Shown piece by piece: positions 32,633-41,032 of a stretch of 64,000 nt of DNA. This stretch comes from JBAYJM01 sp964350585. GTDB taxonomy: Bacteria; Patescibacteriota; Patescibacteriia; 2-01-FULL-39-33. The notes below the pieces were generated by a model. It was not told the DNA's origin. It saw only the letters and a list, made by a program, of their open reading frames with translations, and ran no database searches. The translations under genes and the position numbers were made by a program. Location of the stretch: contig CAYGKC010000001.1 of the NCBI GenBank assembly GCA_964350585.1, positions 7,296 through 71,295 of the forward strand, in the 5' to 3' direction. Each line of letters opens with the position of its first letter. Position 1 is the stretch's first letter.

Positions 32633-33943
32633 ATGGAAAAAGAAAAAAATAAAAAGACAAGTCAAATGGAACTGCTTTATGCAGAAACGCAAGACGATAA
32701 TGAATTTTTAGAAATACTTTTCAAAAGTGGTTTTGTTAAAAAAATTGGTGAAGGAGCAAGGGGCGTAGTTTTTGCCATTGACTTCTCTCAAATGGATGAT
32801 TTGCAACTTGAAAAAATAAAAAAAATATTTCCGGAATTGGAAAATGAACAAAACTCTCCTGAAAAAAAAGCGGCGAAGCTTATAAAAATATTCTCCACGG
32901 AAACTGCAGTAGATGAAATGAATAAACAAAACCTGGCTAATTCCATCCTGGAACACGAGGACTCGCCCGTAAAAGGTATTGTTAGCGCTCCAGTGGCAGA
33001 TGAAGTACATAAAATTAAAATCAGAGATAAGGATTTAGCAAGAGAACTTTCAGAAATCCATAATGTAAAAATTGTTCAAAGCAATCCCCAAGCATGCTTT
33101 ATTCTTATGGATTATATTGAAGGCCAAACCTTTGAAGAAATCGAAGCAAAAGAAGTACTGAGAAGGAATGTTGAGAAAGTAAAAGAAAGATATAAACTAG
33201 CTGATGCTGAACCATTCATAGCCGGCCTAAAAGAGGATAACTTAAGAAATGTTGTTATGGAAATAACTGGCAACATAGAAAGCAGGGAATTCTTGGATTA
33301 CTGTGATTCACTGGGCAAAAAATTAAAGGGTTCAAAAACATTCGAAAAGAAAACTTACGAAGCTGTTAAAGAAGCTTTAGAATGGCTCCATAAAAACGGT
33401 TTTTATCATCGAGATTTGCATCTTGGAAATTTAATGCTAGGCAAAGACGGAAAAATTTACATTATTGATTTTGACCAATCAAAGCTTATTGATCCTTCAA
33501 ATCAGGAAGATGTTGTAAACGTTTATAATGTTGAAATAGATCCGTCAAGAGGCGTTAAAAGGCAAAAAGTGCAAGATGGTTGGGTAGTTAAACACTTATA
33601 CGGCATTACATCGGATCAAGAAGCCATCAATCAAGATAGAAAAGCCAATCTTCAAAGAGAGTCCTTAATTAACGTCTTTTCTAAAATTCCTTTATTTAAT
33701 AATTTTATAAAAAATAACGATAAACTGTCGTTTCCAGATATGGTTGTTAACTTTGCAAATAGCCATTGCACGCCTGGATTAGGATCAGAACATACGGAGT
33801 ATATTATTGCCGGACTTATCGCCTTAAGCAATGAAGGAAAAACAAATGAAGCAATTGATTTCGCCACAAAAAAACTAAATACCCAAATTCCTGCAAGACA
33901 GCATAATTTATATTCTAATTTTATTGAATACGTTTCAATATAA
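32633..33943 (+). CDS. Protein-kinase-like protein (436 aa)
   Basis: Kinase fold with a glycine loop GEGARG at 39-44, a Lys in AAKLIKIF, catalytic loop HRDLHLGN at 259-266 and a DFD metal motif at 279-281, so all catalytic elements of eukaryotic-like or RIO/Kdo-type kinases are there. The C-terminal 130 residues are a helical extension. There is no membrane segment, so it should be cytosolic. It is the first gene behind the threonine T-box and so would be induced when threonyl-tRNA is short. Target unknown; with thrS in the same unit a link to starvation or to ThrRS control is worth testing. No Shine-Dalgarno is evident (AT-rich gap before ATG). Confidence 0.8.
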   Translation: MEKEKNKKTSQMELLYAETQDDNEFLEILFKSGFVKKIGEGARGVVFAIDFSQMDDLQLEKIKKIFPELENEQNSPEKKAAKLIKIFSTETAVDEMNKQNLANSILEHEDSPVKGIVSAPVADEVHKIKIRDKDLARELSEIHNVKIVQSNPQACFILMDYIEGQTFEEIEAKEVLRRNVEKVKERYKLADAEPFIAGLKEDNLRNVVMEITGNIESREFLDYCDSLGKKLKGSKTFEKKTYEAVKEALEWLHKNGFYHRDLHLGNLMLGKDGKIYIIDFDQSKLIDPSNQEDVVNVYNVEIDPSRGVKRQKVQDGWVVKHLYGITSDQEAINQDRKANLQRESLINVFSKIPLFNNFIKNNDKLSFPDMVVNFANSHCTPGLGSEHTEYIIAGLIALSNEGKTNEAIDFATKKLNTQIPARQHNLYSNFIEYVSI

Positions 33944-33993
33944 AAATCGACCATATGTATGGTCCAATTACAAAGAGAAAAATAAAATAATTT

Positions 33994-34728
33994 ATGAGTA
34001 AGAGATTTAATGGAGAATCAAACCGAGCAGAACTTCATACAAATAATCAAGAAAAAGAAATTGTTGAAGATAGAATAAGCTTTAATGATTTACTGTTTAT
34101 TATTCATAAATCATTGGGGCTTCGCCACGTATCCTCTAAGGAAGTAGCAGAACATGAAATTAAAAATGGCACTAAAGGTGATGCGCTTGCCATATCAGGA
34201 GCATTTAAATTATTGAGCGATAAAAACAAAGAGCGCTTAACAGAAAATGAGATATACAAAATAGGACAAAAATTTAAGGTAAGTATAAATTCATTATTGA
34301 AAGAATATCCGCAACTACTCGACAAAGAAGCTCAAGATCAACTCTTACAAACGTTTAGTGAAAAGGTAAAAGAATTTATATCTGTAAGTTTTAATTTAGA
34401 TATAAATGAAGAAAATTCATATTTGAAACTTAATGAAATAATTAAAATTTTAATAAAAAAAGCACCTTCATTTTTAATTGTTACATCTAATGAAAAAGGC
34501 GGCTACGATGAAAACAAATATCACGGACTCGGTAAATTCGGTATTAATTCAATTGAATCATTTTTAACAAACATATATCTGGATACCGAAGACTTTTCTG
34601 ATTTGAATTTGCCGTTAGACTCAACTATGGATGACAAACTATTTCAACACTTATGCGATTTTATGACACATAAAATATTCATAAAATTTAGTAAAGCTAT
34701 TAAAGAAATGAGAAAAAATAATCAATAA
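33994..34728 (+). CDS. Unknown protein in the thrS operon (244 aa)
   Basis: Soluble, mostly helical and charged, with no motif that I recognise. The stretch RHVSSKEVAEHEIKNGTKGDALAISGAFKLL, about residues 43-73, resembles a helical recognition domain but nothing firm. It lies 50 nt after the kinase-like gene and ends 3 nt before the thrS ATG, so it is translationally coupled to thrS. Typical low-G+C local codon use. As a member of a T-box operon it should be expressed under threonine shortage. Confidence 0.65.
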   Translation: MSKRFNGESNRAELHTNNQEKEIVEDRISFNDLLFIIHKSLGLRHVSSKEVAEHEIKNGTKGDALAISGAFKLLSDKNKERLTENEIYKIGQKFKVSINSLLKEYPQLLDKEAQDQLLQTFSEKVKEFISVSFNLDINEENSYLKLNEIIKILIKKAPSFLIVTSNEKGGYDENKYHGLGKFGINSIESFLTNIYLDTEDFSDLNLPLDSTMDDKLFQHLCDFMTHKIFIKFSKAIKEMRKNNQ

Positions 34729-34731
34729 AAT

Positions 34732-36462
34732 ATGGCAAAACAAATTAACGAACAATTGAGTAAAATCAGGCATTCAACCACACATATAATGGCTTATGCC
34801 GTCAAAGAACTGTTTGGTGAAATAAAATTCGCCATCGGTCCGACCATAGAAGACGGCTTCTACTATGATTTTGATTTGGGTGAAAAAACTTTCTCTCCTG
34901 AAGATTTGCAAAAAGTTGAAAAGAAAATGGAAGAAATTATAAAAAAGAAATTGGAATTTGAATCTTTTGAGCTTACGATAGAAGAAGCCACTGCTAAAAT
35001 GAAAGATCAGCCATACAAACTGGAACTCATTAGGGATTTGCAAAAAGAAGGAGAAACAAAAGTAAGCTTTTATAAAGTCGGAGACTTTGAAGACCTTTGC
35101 CGAGGTCCTCACGTAGAAAATACCAAAGAGCTCGGGCATTTTAAACTAATGAAAATTGCAGGCGCATACTGGAGAGGAAACGAGAAAAATAAAATGCTTC
35201 AAAGGATATATGGAACGGCTTTTGAAACAAAACAACAGCTCTATGATCATTTGAAGATGCTAGAAGAAGCGGAGAAAAGAGATCATAAAAAACTAGGGAA
35301 GGAGTTAGGACTGTTTTCTTTCCATGACGAAGGCCCCGGTTTTCCATTTTTCAAACCGAAAGGAATGATTGTGTGGAATGAGCTTTTGGATTTCTGGAGA
35401 AAGGCTCATACCGAGGCGGGATATCAAGAAATCAAAACGCCAATTATGCTTTCACGCAAACTTTGGGAAGTTTCAGGCCATTGGGAAAATTATCGTGAAA
35501 ATATGTATGAAACAAAAATAGATGAAATGGAATATGCCATCAAGCCGATGAATTGCCCGGGCGGAATGCTTATGTACAAAGAAGATATCTACTCATACCG
35601 TGATCTACCGCTTCGAATCGGTGAAATCGGCTTAGTCCATCGCCATGAATTATCAGGCGTGCTGTCAGGATTGTTTAGAGTCAGGTCTTTCCACCAGGAT
35701 GACGCCCATATTTATATGCGCCAGGATCAGATAAAAGATGAAATTCTAGGTGTTTTAAATCTTGTCGACAAAATATATTCAGTTTTCGGCCTATCATACC
35801 ATTTGGAATTATCAACGCGTCCCGAAAAATCCATTGGTACAGATAAAGCTTGGGAAATTGCCACCGCGGGCCTTAAAGATGCCTTAGATGGCACAGGAAA
35901 AGAATATATGATAAATGAAGGCGACGGTGCTTTTTACGGACCTAAAATTGACATTCATATTAAAGACGCAATCGGAAGAACATGGCAATGCGGAACGATT
36001 CAACTGGATATGAATATGCCTGAAAGATTTGATCTGAGTTATATTGACAAGGATGGGTCGCAAAAAAGACCGGTTATGATACATCGCGTTATTTACGGAT
36101 CAATAGAAAGATTTTTCGGAGTCCTCATTGAACACTTTGCAGGCGCTTTCCCAACCTGGCTCTCCCCTGTCCAGACTCTCATCATTCCGGTTTCGGAAAA
36201 ATTCAACGACTGGGGCAACGAAGTTTTATCAAAGTTAAAAGAATCAGGAATCAGAGCAGAAATTGACGATAGCGCAGAATCACTTAGTAAAAGAGTAAGA
36301 AACGGAGAAAAGCAAAAAGTGCCGTACATTCTTGTCATCGGAGAAAAAGAAACCGAAGCGAAAACAGTAGCGATGAGAAAAAGAAGTGAAGGTGATCTCG
36401 GAAGCAAAAAGATAGAATTATTTCTCGAAGAAATAAAACGACAAATTGAAGAAAAAAAATAA
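34732..36462 (+). CDS. thrS: Threonyl-tRNA synthetase (without TGS domain)
   Basis: 576 residues; starts directly at the N2 editing domain, so the usual TGS domain (about 60 residues) is absent. The editing site is complete: HSTTH near 14-18 and CRGPH near 123-127. Class II core: MNCPGG (zinc Cys), FHQDDAHI (zinc His), the VIYGSIERF motif 3 with MIHR (zinc His), then the anticodon-binding C-domain (VPYILVIGEKE). Third gene of the T-box unit. The TGS-less form is frequent in reduced genomes. Confidence 0.97.
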   Translation: MAKQINEQLSKIRHSTTHIMAYAVKELFGEIKFAIGPTIEDGFYYDFDLGEKTFSPEDLQKVEKKMEEIIKKKLEFESFELTIEEATAKMKDQPYKLELIRDLQKEGETKVSFYKVGDFEDLCRGPHVENTKELGHFKLMKIAGAYWRGNEKNKMLQRIYGTAFETKQQLYDHLKMLEEAEKRDHKKLGKELGLFSFHDEGPGFPFFKPKGMIVWNELLDFWRKAHTEAGYQEIKTPIMLSRKLWEVSGHWENYRENMYETKIDEMEYAIKPMNCPGGMLMYKEDIYSYRDLPLRIGEIGLVHRHELSGVLSGLFRVRSFHQDDAHIYMRQDQIKDEILGVLNLVDKIYSVFGLSYHLELSTRPEKSIGTDKAWEIATAGLKDALDGTGKEYMINEGDGAFYGPKIDIHIKDAIGRTWQCGTIQLDMNMPERFDLSYIDKDGSQKRPVMIHRVIYGSIERFFGVLIEHFAGAFPTWLSPVQTLIIPVSEKFNDWGNEVLSKLKESGIRAEIDDSAESLSKRVRNGEKQKVPYILVIGEKETEAKTVAMRKRSEGDLGSKKIELFLEEIKRQIEEKK

Positions 36463-36470
36463 TTATTACT

Positions 36471-36499
36471 AAAATCACGCCTTTAACCGGCGTGATTTT
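36471..36499. terminator. Bidirectional terminator after thrS
   Basis: AAAATCACGCC-tttaacc-GGCGTGATTTT then TATTTTT. The last codons and stop of the convergent HExxH gene lie inside this hairpin. Confidence 0.9.
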
Positions 36500-37020
36500 A
36501 TTTTTACAATAGAGAGCTTGTTTTCCTTAAATAATTTTAATATATTTTTAAAATGTTTTGAACTTTTTTTATCTTTGGTTATCTCGTTCCAACCCTTATT
36601 CTTTAGATAATCTTCCACATATGAATAATCCTCTTCCATTTTTTTTAAAAACTTTATTTGCTCTGCAGACGCTTCTCTCTCAGCTCTCAAACCATAACTA
36701 TTAGCCGGTTGGGTCGCATGAACGCCTTCGTGAATAAGAATGGATGCTAACTGAGCGATATTTTGCCGGGTAATCATCGAATAATTTGTAAACCAAATTT
36801 TATCAGGCATATGCAAAGCATTGCTATAGCCCGATTTCCTGCTAATAAAAATCATCTTTAAACGGGAGCTTAGTTTGATATACTGGCTATAATCCACTTC
36901 TTTAATCAATATAATTGATTTCGCAACCTTATCAATAAATTTTTTATTTGGAGCAATAATATCTACAAATTCCGCTTTTTTTAAATAAAATTGTTTATTC
37001 ATATAATTTGGGACGCCCAA
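36475..37020 (-). CDS. HExxH putative zinc metalloprotein (181 aa)
   Basis: ASILIHEGVHATQPA contains HEGVH, a zincin HExxH motif, and AEREASAEQ follows 20 residues later with Glu residues that could be the third ligand. The rest is helical and Lys-rich; no signal peptide. It is like the small DUF-type zincins seen next to housekeeping genes; no particular family can be named. Two possible starts, ATG 37020 and ATG 37002 (MNKQFYLKK); the second is likelier since the first lies inside the terminator hairpin of the upstream peptide. The final residues are encoded inside the thrS terminator. Confidence 0.7.
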   Translation of the reverse strand: MGVPNYMNKQFYLKKAEFVDIIAPNKKFIDKVAKSIILIKEVDYSQYIKLSSRLKMIFISRKSGYSNALHMPDKIWFTNYSMITRQNIAQLASILIHEGVHATQPANSYGLRAEREASAEQIKFLKKMEEDYSYVEDYLKNKGWNEITKDKKSSKHFKNILKLFKENKLSIVKIKSRRLKA

Positions 37021-37035
37021 AGATGAAGCGTCCCA
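37012..37035 (-). terminator. Hairpin ending the Pro-rich peptide gene
   Basis: GGGACGC / GCGTCCC, 7 bp, loop 11 nt, 6 nt after the stop; followed on the minus strand by AAATTATA rather than a T-run, so termination may be weak. Confidence 0.5.
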
Positions 37036-37040
37036 TGAAA

Positions 37041-37160
37041 TTATTTTCCTTTCCTTTCCGATGGAGGTACCTTAGCTGGTGGCTTCTCCGGCGGAGGCTT
37101 CTTAGTTTCCTTATTTGGCCCCTTAACCGGATTCGGATGCGGTCCCGGCTTATCTGGCAT
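37041..37160 (-). CDS. Small proline/lysine-rich peptide (39 aa)
   Basis: Reads MPDKPGPHPNPVKGPN, then KETKKPPPEKPPAKVPPS and ERKGK. It has the strongest ribosome site of the window: AAAGGAGGTGATAAG directly in front of the ATG (spacing 6-7 nt). One third of the residues are Pro and a quarter Lys/Arg, so it must be extended and disordered. Such peptides can bind membranes, nucleic acid or SH3-like domains; nothing decides among these. Too short for default gene calling. Confidence 0.7.
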   Translation of the reverse strand: MPDKPGPHPNPVKGPNKETKKPPPEKPPAKVPPSERKGK

Positions 37161-37267
37161 CTTATCACCTCCTTTCAAGAATGTGCCAATTTCAAATATA
37201 TCAAATAATTTTTAAGAAATAATTAATATCTTTTGACCGACAATTTTAAATATATAGCTATAATAAA

Positions 37268-37295
37268 AAAGTCTGCATTTATACCTGCAGACTTA
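37268..37295 (-). terminator. Terminator of 37316-37918
   Basis: AAGTCTGCA / TGCAGACTT with 7 nt loop, then TTTTTTATTA on the minus strand. Confidence 0.9.
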
Positions 37296-37315
37296 TGCCA
37301 TAGTAATACTATATA

Positions 37316-37918
37316 CTATTTGGATCTAAACCAATATATATAGCCATTTGTAGATTCCAATAATGGAGCTGCTGTGTTTGTCATATAGCCCACCAACTTG
37401 TTACCCTCAATAGCAAAACAACTATCACCAAGAACAATTCTTGAAAATCCCATTTCCTTAAAAAACATCCTTGGCAAATCCATCCAAAGATGAGCAATAA
37501 GGTAAAGCGGAATACAACTAAAAGATTGCCGTTGTGCTTCAACCCTAAGTTCAAAAATGGAAGGAAATTTTTTACCGTCATAAATTGCCAGTAACTGATC
37601 CCTACCCTTATGATCGTCATCTCCAAAAAATTCTCTCCATTCTTTTTGATCTCTTAAAGATTTAAGCGCCTTATCGTTAAAAGCTTTGCCCTGCTTTTTT
37701 AAATTTTGGATAAGGAGTGAAATTCTTATACTATTAGGTGCTGTGCGAAGAATTATTGGGCTAACATCAATAAATTTTTCCGCAGTAATCATCTTAAGAG
37801 CATGGGAGAGCTGATCATAACTTTTAGAAAAATAGTCTTTCCTAATCATTTCCTTTATCTGTGCAAACAACTGATCTAATTCATAGTATTGCTGGAACTT
37901 ATGTTTTACTGATGACAT
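37316..37918 (-). CDS. Orphan protein (200 aa), unknown function
   Basis: Soluble, no signal peptide: helical N-half (KFQQYYELDQLFAQIKEMI), then a mixed C-half with LYLIAHLWMDLPRMFF and LGDSCFAIEGNKLVGYM. No family recognised. Promoter TTGAAT-18-TATAGT at 37981-37952, ribosome site GAGAGG 8 nt before ATG, terminator downstream: another solitary cassette. Confidence 0.65.
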   Translation of the reverse strand: MSSVKHKFQQYYELDQLFAQIKEMIRKDYFSKSYDQLSHALKMITAEKFIDVSPIILRTAPNSIRISLLIQNLKKQGKAFNDKALKSLRDQKEWREFFGDDDHKGRDQLLAIYDGKKFPSIFELRVEAQRQSFSCIPLYLIAHLWMDLPRMFFKEMGFSRIVLGDSCFAIEGNKLVGYMTNTAAPLLESTNGYIYWFRSK

Positions 37919-37951
37919 TTTTTAGTTTCCTCTCATAAGTAAGTGTGACTA

Positions 37952-37981
37952 ACTATAGCAACAAAAATCCATTCTATTCAA
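37952..37981 (-). promoter_or_regulatory. Promoter of 37316-37918
   Basis: Minus strand TTGAAT, 18 nt, TATAGT. Confidence 0.6.
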
Positions 37982-38001
37982 TGAATTTTTATTTTCTAAA
38001 G

Positions 38002-38787
38002 TTAGTTACTTTTTTGTAACAGTTTCCACATCATCTCAAAATATGCGCGATGTGTTTGCGCAAAATCTTTACTTTCAATTACAACAATGATGTTTTCTTC
38101 CTTCGTTGAAAACATCGCAATTTTATCACCATAGATTATTTCCGTTGATGGAAATTCAAATTCTTTCGGCGCTAATCTTGTTTCACGGTTTGCAAAGTCG
38201 TCTACTTCAACCAATCTTTGGGCAAAAACAGAATTTTCGTTTATGGCTCTACTTGAAAAACCCAAATCAGACTTTCTTTTTTGAAGCTGAAATAAATAAT
38301 CTTCTCCTGCAAATTTTATAAAAGTTTCAATTCTGGCAATACTCAAAAAACTTTTATCTTCAAAATCCAGAATTTCCTCCCAAACCTTTTTAAACCCCTG
38401 TTCACCTGCATAAATTCTTATTTGAGGCTTAAAATCAGATCTAGAATCAATACTTTTAATAAGAGGCAAAGCTTCTTCAACTATTTTTTTTGTTTTTGAA
38501 AATCTATCATGAAGAATGTCTAATCTTTTATAAAATGCGCCTGTAGGATTATCAACTGAAATTCTTCTTTTTTTTCCATTCTTCACTTGGACAAAATACC
38601 CTTTCTCAACCAGTCTTTCAACAATGTCAAAAGATGTTCCCCTGCTTAAGCCTGTTTCTTTTGCAATATCAATTATACTTGCCATTCCAATATGTAAAAC
38701 AGCTAAATATACCGTCGATTCTCTTTCTGTTAATCCTAATTGTAAAAGACCATCAGTAATTTGGTTTTGTTGATCTTTATTCAACAT
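38002..38787 (-). CDS. TrmB-like transcriptional regulator
   Basis: 261 residues. An N-terminal winged helix (LGLTERESTVYLAVLHIGMASIIDIAKETGLSRGTSFDIVERLVEKGYF, about 18-66) matches the TrmB DNA-binding domain; the linker is helical and the C-terminal domain (from about 120) is the phospholipase-D-like sensor fold of TrmB/CsgI types: IRIYAGEQGFKKVWEEIL, IIYGDKIAMFS. In archaea TrmB proteins sense sugars. The promoter -10 box ends only 3 nt before the ATG, so the start may be leaderless. It is flanked by the cassette at 37316 and by the kinase operon terminator. Confidence 0.85.
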   Translation of the reverse strand: MLNKDQQNQITDGLLQLGLTERESTVYLAVLHIGMASIIDIAKETGLSRGTSFDIVERLVEKGYFVQVKNGKKRRISVDNPTGAFYKRLDILHDRFSKTKKIVEEALPLIKSIDSRSDFKPQIRIYAGEQGFKKVWEEILDFEDKSFLSIARIETFIKFAGEDYLFQLQKRKSDLGFSSRAINENSVFAQRLVEVDDFANRETRLAPKEFEFPSTEIIYGDKIAMFSTKEENIIVVIESKDFAQTHRAYFEMMWKLLQKSN

Positions 38788-38790
38788 ATA

Positions 38791-38819
38791 ATTATAAGGT
38801 AAATTTGTAAATTAGTCAA
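38791..38819 (-). promoter_or_regulatory. Promoter of the TrmB-like gene
   Basis: Minus strand TTGACT, 17 nt, TATAAT, then 3 nt to ATG. Confidence 0.65.
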
Positions 38820-38889
38820 TTATAAACGTCACTTTATAAATATATAATAATTTTTCTATCTAAATTTAAATAGAAATTTTATATAAAAA

Positions 38890-38911
38890 AATGACGATAT
38901 ATACCGTCATT
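38890..38911 (-). terminator. Terminator of the HAD/histidine kinase operon
   Basis: AATGACG / CGTCATT around 8 nt, then TTTTTTT on the minus strand. Confidence 0.85.
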
Positions 38912-38944
38912 ATATATAAAATATGAAAAAAGTCAATAAAATAT

Positions 38945-40066
38945 CTAAACCCTTACAAATTCAGCTGCCTTGATTTTTTTTGCCTTTGCTTTATTTGCCA
39001 AAGGAAGACTGAAAGAAAACTTACTTCCTCTACCCTTTCCTGGGCTTTCCGCCCAAATTCTTCCACCCATATTTTCAATAACTACCCGCGCAAAATATAG
39101 ACCTAAACCTGTTCCTTCAGTATGAGCAGTCACCATACCCTTTCCTCTTACAAACTTATTAAATAATCTGGGCAAGTCTTCGGGTTCAATACCCATTCCC
39201 GTATCTTGGCAGGAAAAAACCAATGATCGGCTTTCTAAATGGATATTAACCATTATCTCTCCTTTGGAAGTATATTTGATTGAGTTATCTAAGAGATTTG
39301 ATATTACTTCTTTTATTTTTTGCGCATCTCCCAGGCATTCGGGCAAATGTGGCTCTGGATAAAATCCTAATTTTATTTTTTTATCATTAGCCTTTGCTTC
39401 AAAATCTTCAAGCATAGGTTCAACAATCTCTACTAAATCGACAGGAGCGATTTCAAACTGCAGCCTTCCGGCTTCTATACGTGAAATGTCTAAAAGATTT
39501 TCAACAAGGTTTAATAGCCTTTCATTTGCCTGATAAACTTTTACTAGATTATCCTTAATAATTTTAGGCACCTTACCAAAATTTCCTTCATTCATCATGG
39601 AAACATATCCTTTGGTAATTGTAAGAGGAGTGCGAAGTTGATGGGAAGCGATTGACAAAAATTCCGATTTGGCATCATCAATATTTTTCAAATTATTATT
39701 GATGTTTACCAATTTTGCTGTTTTCTTTTTTAATATATGCTCTAATTCATTTTTAAAATTTTTCTGCTGATTTTTGTCAAAACGTATCAGTACGTAATAT
39801 ATGAAAAACGAAGGAATTAAAAATCCGCCTATATACAACAAGTATTTCCAATAACCCAAGATATTAATATTATCCAAACTTAATACTCCCCAAAAACCCA
39901 AATACCAAACACATATAGCGGTAATGATTAAAAATAAAATTTTCCTTATTACTTTAGAAGGTTTAACTGATAAAAAAATAGCCAACAGAAAGCACAGTAT
40001 GGATATTAGCAAAGAAAACAAAAATAAATATAATTGCATCATTTCTTTAACTTTAATATTTTCCAA
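38945..40066 (-). CDS. Membrane histidine kinase
   Basis: 373 residues: three hydrophobic segments (about 10-33, 42-64, 73-95), a coiled linker (about 100-130), HisKA with SHQLRTPL (His 142), and HATPase_c with NLLDNSIKYT (N box), CQDTGMGIEP (G1), and GTGLGLYFARVV (G2). No PAS, HAMP or periplasmic sensor domain, so the membrane helices would sense. No response regulator gene is adjacent; the stand-alone receiver at 29222 is a candidate partner. Its start overlaps the HAD gene by 28 nt, so the two are co-translated. Confidence 0.92.
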   Translation of the reverse strand: MENIKVKEMMQLYLFLFSLLISILCFLLAIFLSVKPSKVIRKILFLIITAICVWYLGFWGVLSLDNINILGYWKYLLYIGGFLIPSFFIYYVLIRFDKNQQKNFKNELEHILKKKTAKLVNINNNLKNIDDAKSEFLSIASHQLRTPLTITKGYVSMMNEGNFGKVPKIIKDNLVKVYQANERLLNLVENLLDISRIEAGRLQFEIAPVDLVEIVEPMLEDFEAKANDKKIKLGFYPEPHLPECLGDAQKIKEVISNLLDNSIKYTSKGEIMVNIHLESRSLVFSCQDTGMGIEPEDLPRLFNKFVRGKGMVTAHTEGTGLGLYFARVVIENMGGRIWAESPGKGRGSKFSFSLPLANKAKAKKIKAAEFVRV

Positions 40067-40698
40067 CTATTTTTTTCGGCATGTTGCCTTAAAATAGGTT
40101 CAGGGTTTACAGCCACCGGATTTCCCACAAGGTTCAACATATAAATATCTGAGTAATGATCTGAATATGCCCAGCTCTTTGCCAAATTCCATGTTTCCTT
40201 TTTTGCCATCCGCTTTATCAGTTCGGCTTTCTCAGAAGAATACAATGGTGATCCATTTATCTTTCCCGTATATAATCCATCAACTATTTCTAAATTTGTG
40301 CCAAAGGCGAAATCAGCTCCGACATAAGAAGAGACTTCATCTACAAGCATCTTGATATTATTAGATATTATTGCGATTTTTCTTCCTTGAGATTTATGAA
40401 ATTTTATAATTTCTATTATTTCAGGATAAAAATTTTTTTTAACTTCTTTTTCAAAAAAATCCTTAAGCAATAAATCAGTTTCTTCCAAGGTCCATCCTTT
40501 AACAATCCTAAATGCCTTTTTCATCATAGGCTCCACATCTTTTATTATATTTAATCTATATAATAAATACCAGCTAAAGAACTTAATAAAAGTGAGCAAA
40601 GAAATCTTTTTTTTCAAAACAAGATAACGAACAAACATTTTAGAAGTTTGACCAGCGATTATTGTATCATCAAAATCAAAAAAAGCGACTTCCTGCAT
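40039..40698 (-). CDS. HAD-IB family phosphatase
   Basis: 219 residues. HAD motif I DFDDT (8-12), motif II IISNN (Ser for phosphate), motif III Lys near SEKAELIKRM, and motif IV SDHYSDIYML with the acidic pair. The cap is small and helical, including a hydrophobic KISLLTFIKFFSWYLL stretch, as in the SerB-like/PgpP-like IB group that acts on phosphoserine, lipid phosphates or sugar phosphates. First gene of an operon with the histidine kinase, overlapping it by 28 nt. Substrate not decidable. Confidence 0.88.
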   Translation of the reverse strand: MQEVAFFDFDDTIIAGQTSKMFVRYLVLKKKISLLTFIKFFSWYLLYRLNIIKDVEPMMKKAFRIVKGWTLEETDLLLKDFFEKEVKKNFYPEIIEIIKFHKSQGRKIAIISNNIKMLVDEVSSYVGADFAFGTNLEIVDGLYTGKINGSPLYSSEKAELIKRMAKKETWNLAKSWAYSDHYSDIYMLNLVGNPVAVNPEPILRQHAEKNSWKILKLKK

Positions 40699-40902
40699 AA
40701 TAACAATTTATTAAAAACAATTAAATTATATCATATAACTAAATTTATATTAAAAATAAATTTACTATAAACCCTCAACATTTACTAATATCACATACTT
40801 TTTTTATTTAATATAAATTTTCTGCCAACCATCTTTATTACAATAACCAACGGAATTTTTAAACAATTTACGATTTAATTTAATATTTTTAAAACAAAAA
40901 AA

Positions 40903-40923
40903 GAGAACCACCGTTGGGTTCTC
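40903..40923 (-). terminator. Terminator of the hisS-tRNA-His unit
   Basis: Minus strand GAGAACC-caacggt-GGTTCTC then seven T, 10 nt beyond the tRNA 3' end. Confidence 0.93.
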
Positions 40924-40932
40924 ATAAAAAAT

Positions 40933-41009
40933 TGGGGGGCACGACGGGATTCGAACCCGCGACCTCAAGGGCCACAACCTTGCGCTCTAGCCGACTAAGC
41001 TACGTGCCC
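40933..41009 (-). tRNA. tRNA-His (GTG), CCA encoded
   Basis: Cloverleaf: acceptor GGGCACG/CGTGCCC, D arm GCTT-AGTCGGCTA-GAGC, anticodon arm CAAGG-TTGTGGC-CCTTG (anticodon GTG), T arm GCGGG-TTCGAAT-CCCGT, discriminator C73 and CCA. The base before position 1 is T, not the G-1 that bacterial tRNA-His genes normally encode opposite C73. It begins 24 nt after the hisS stop, on the same strand, and shares its terminator. Confidence 0.97.
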
Positions 41010-41032
41010 AAACCCAGAACAGGAAGAAACAG

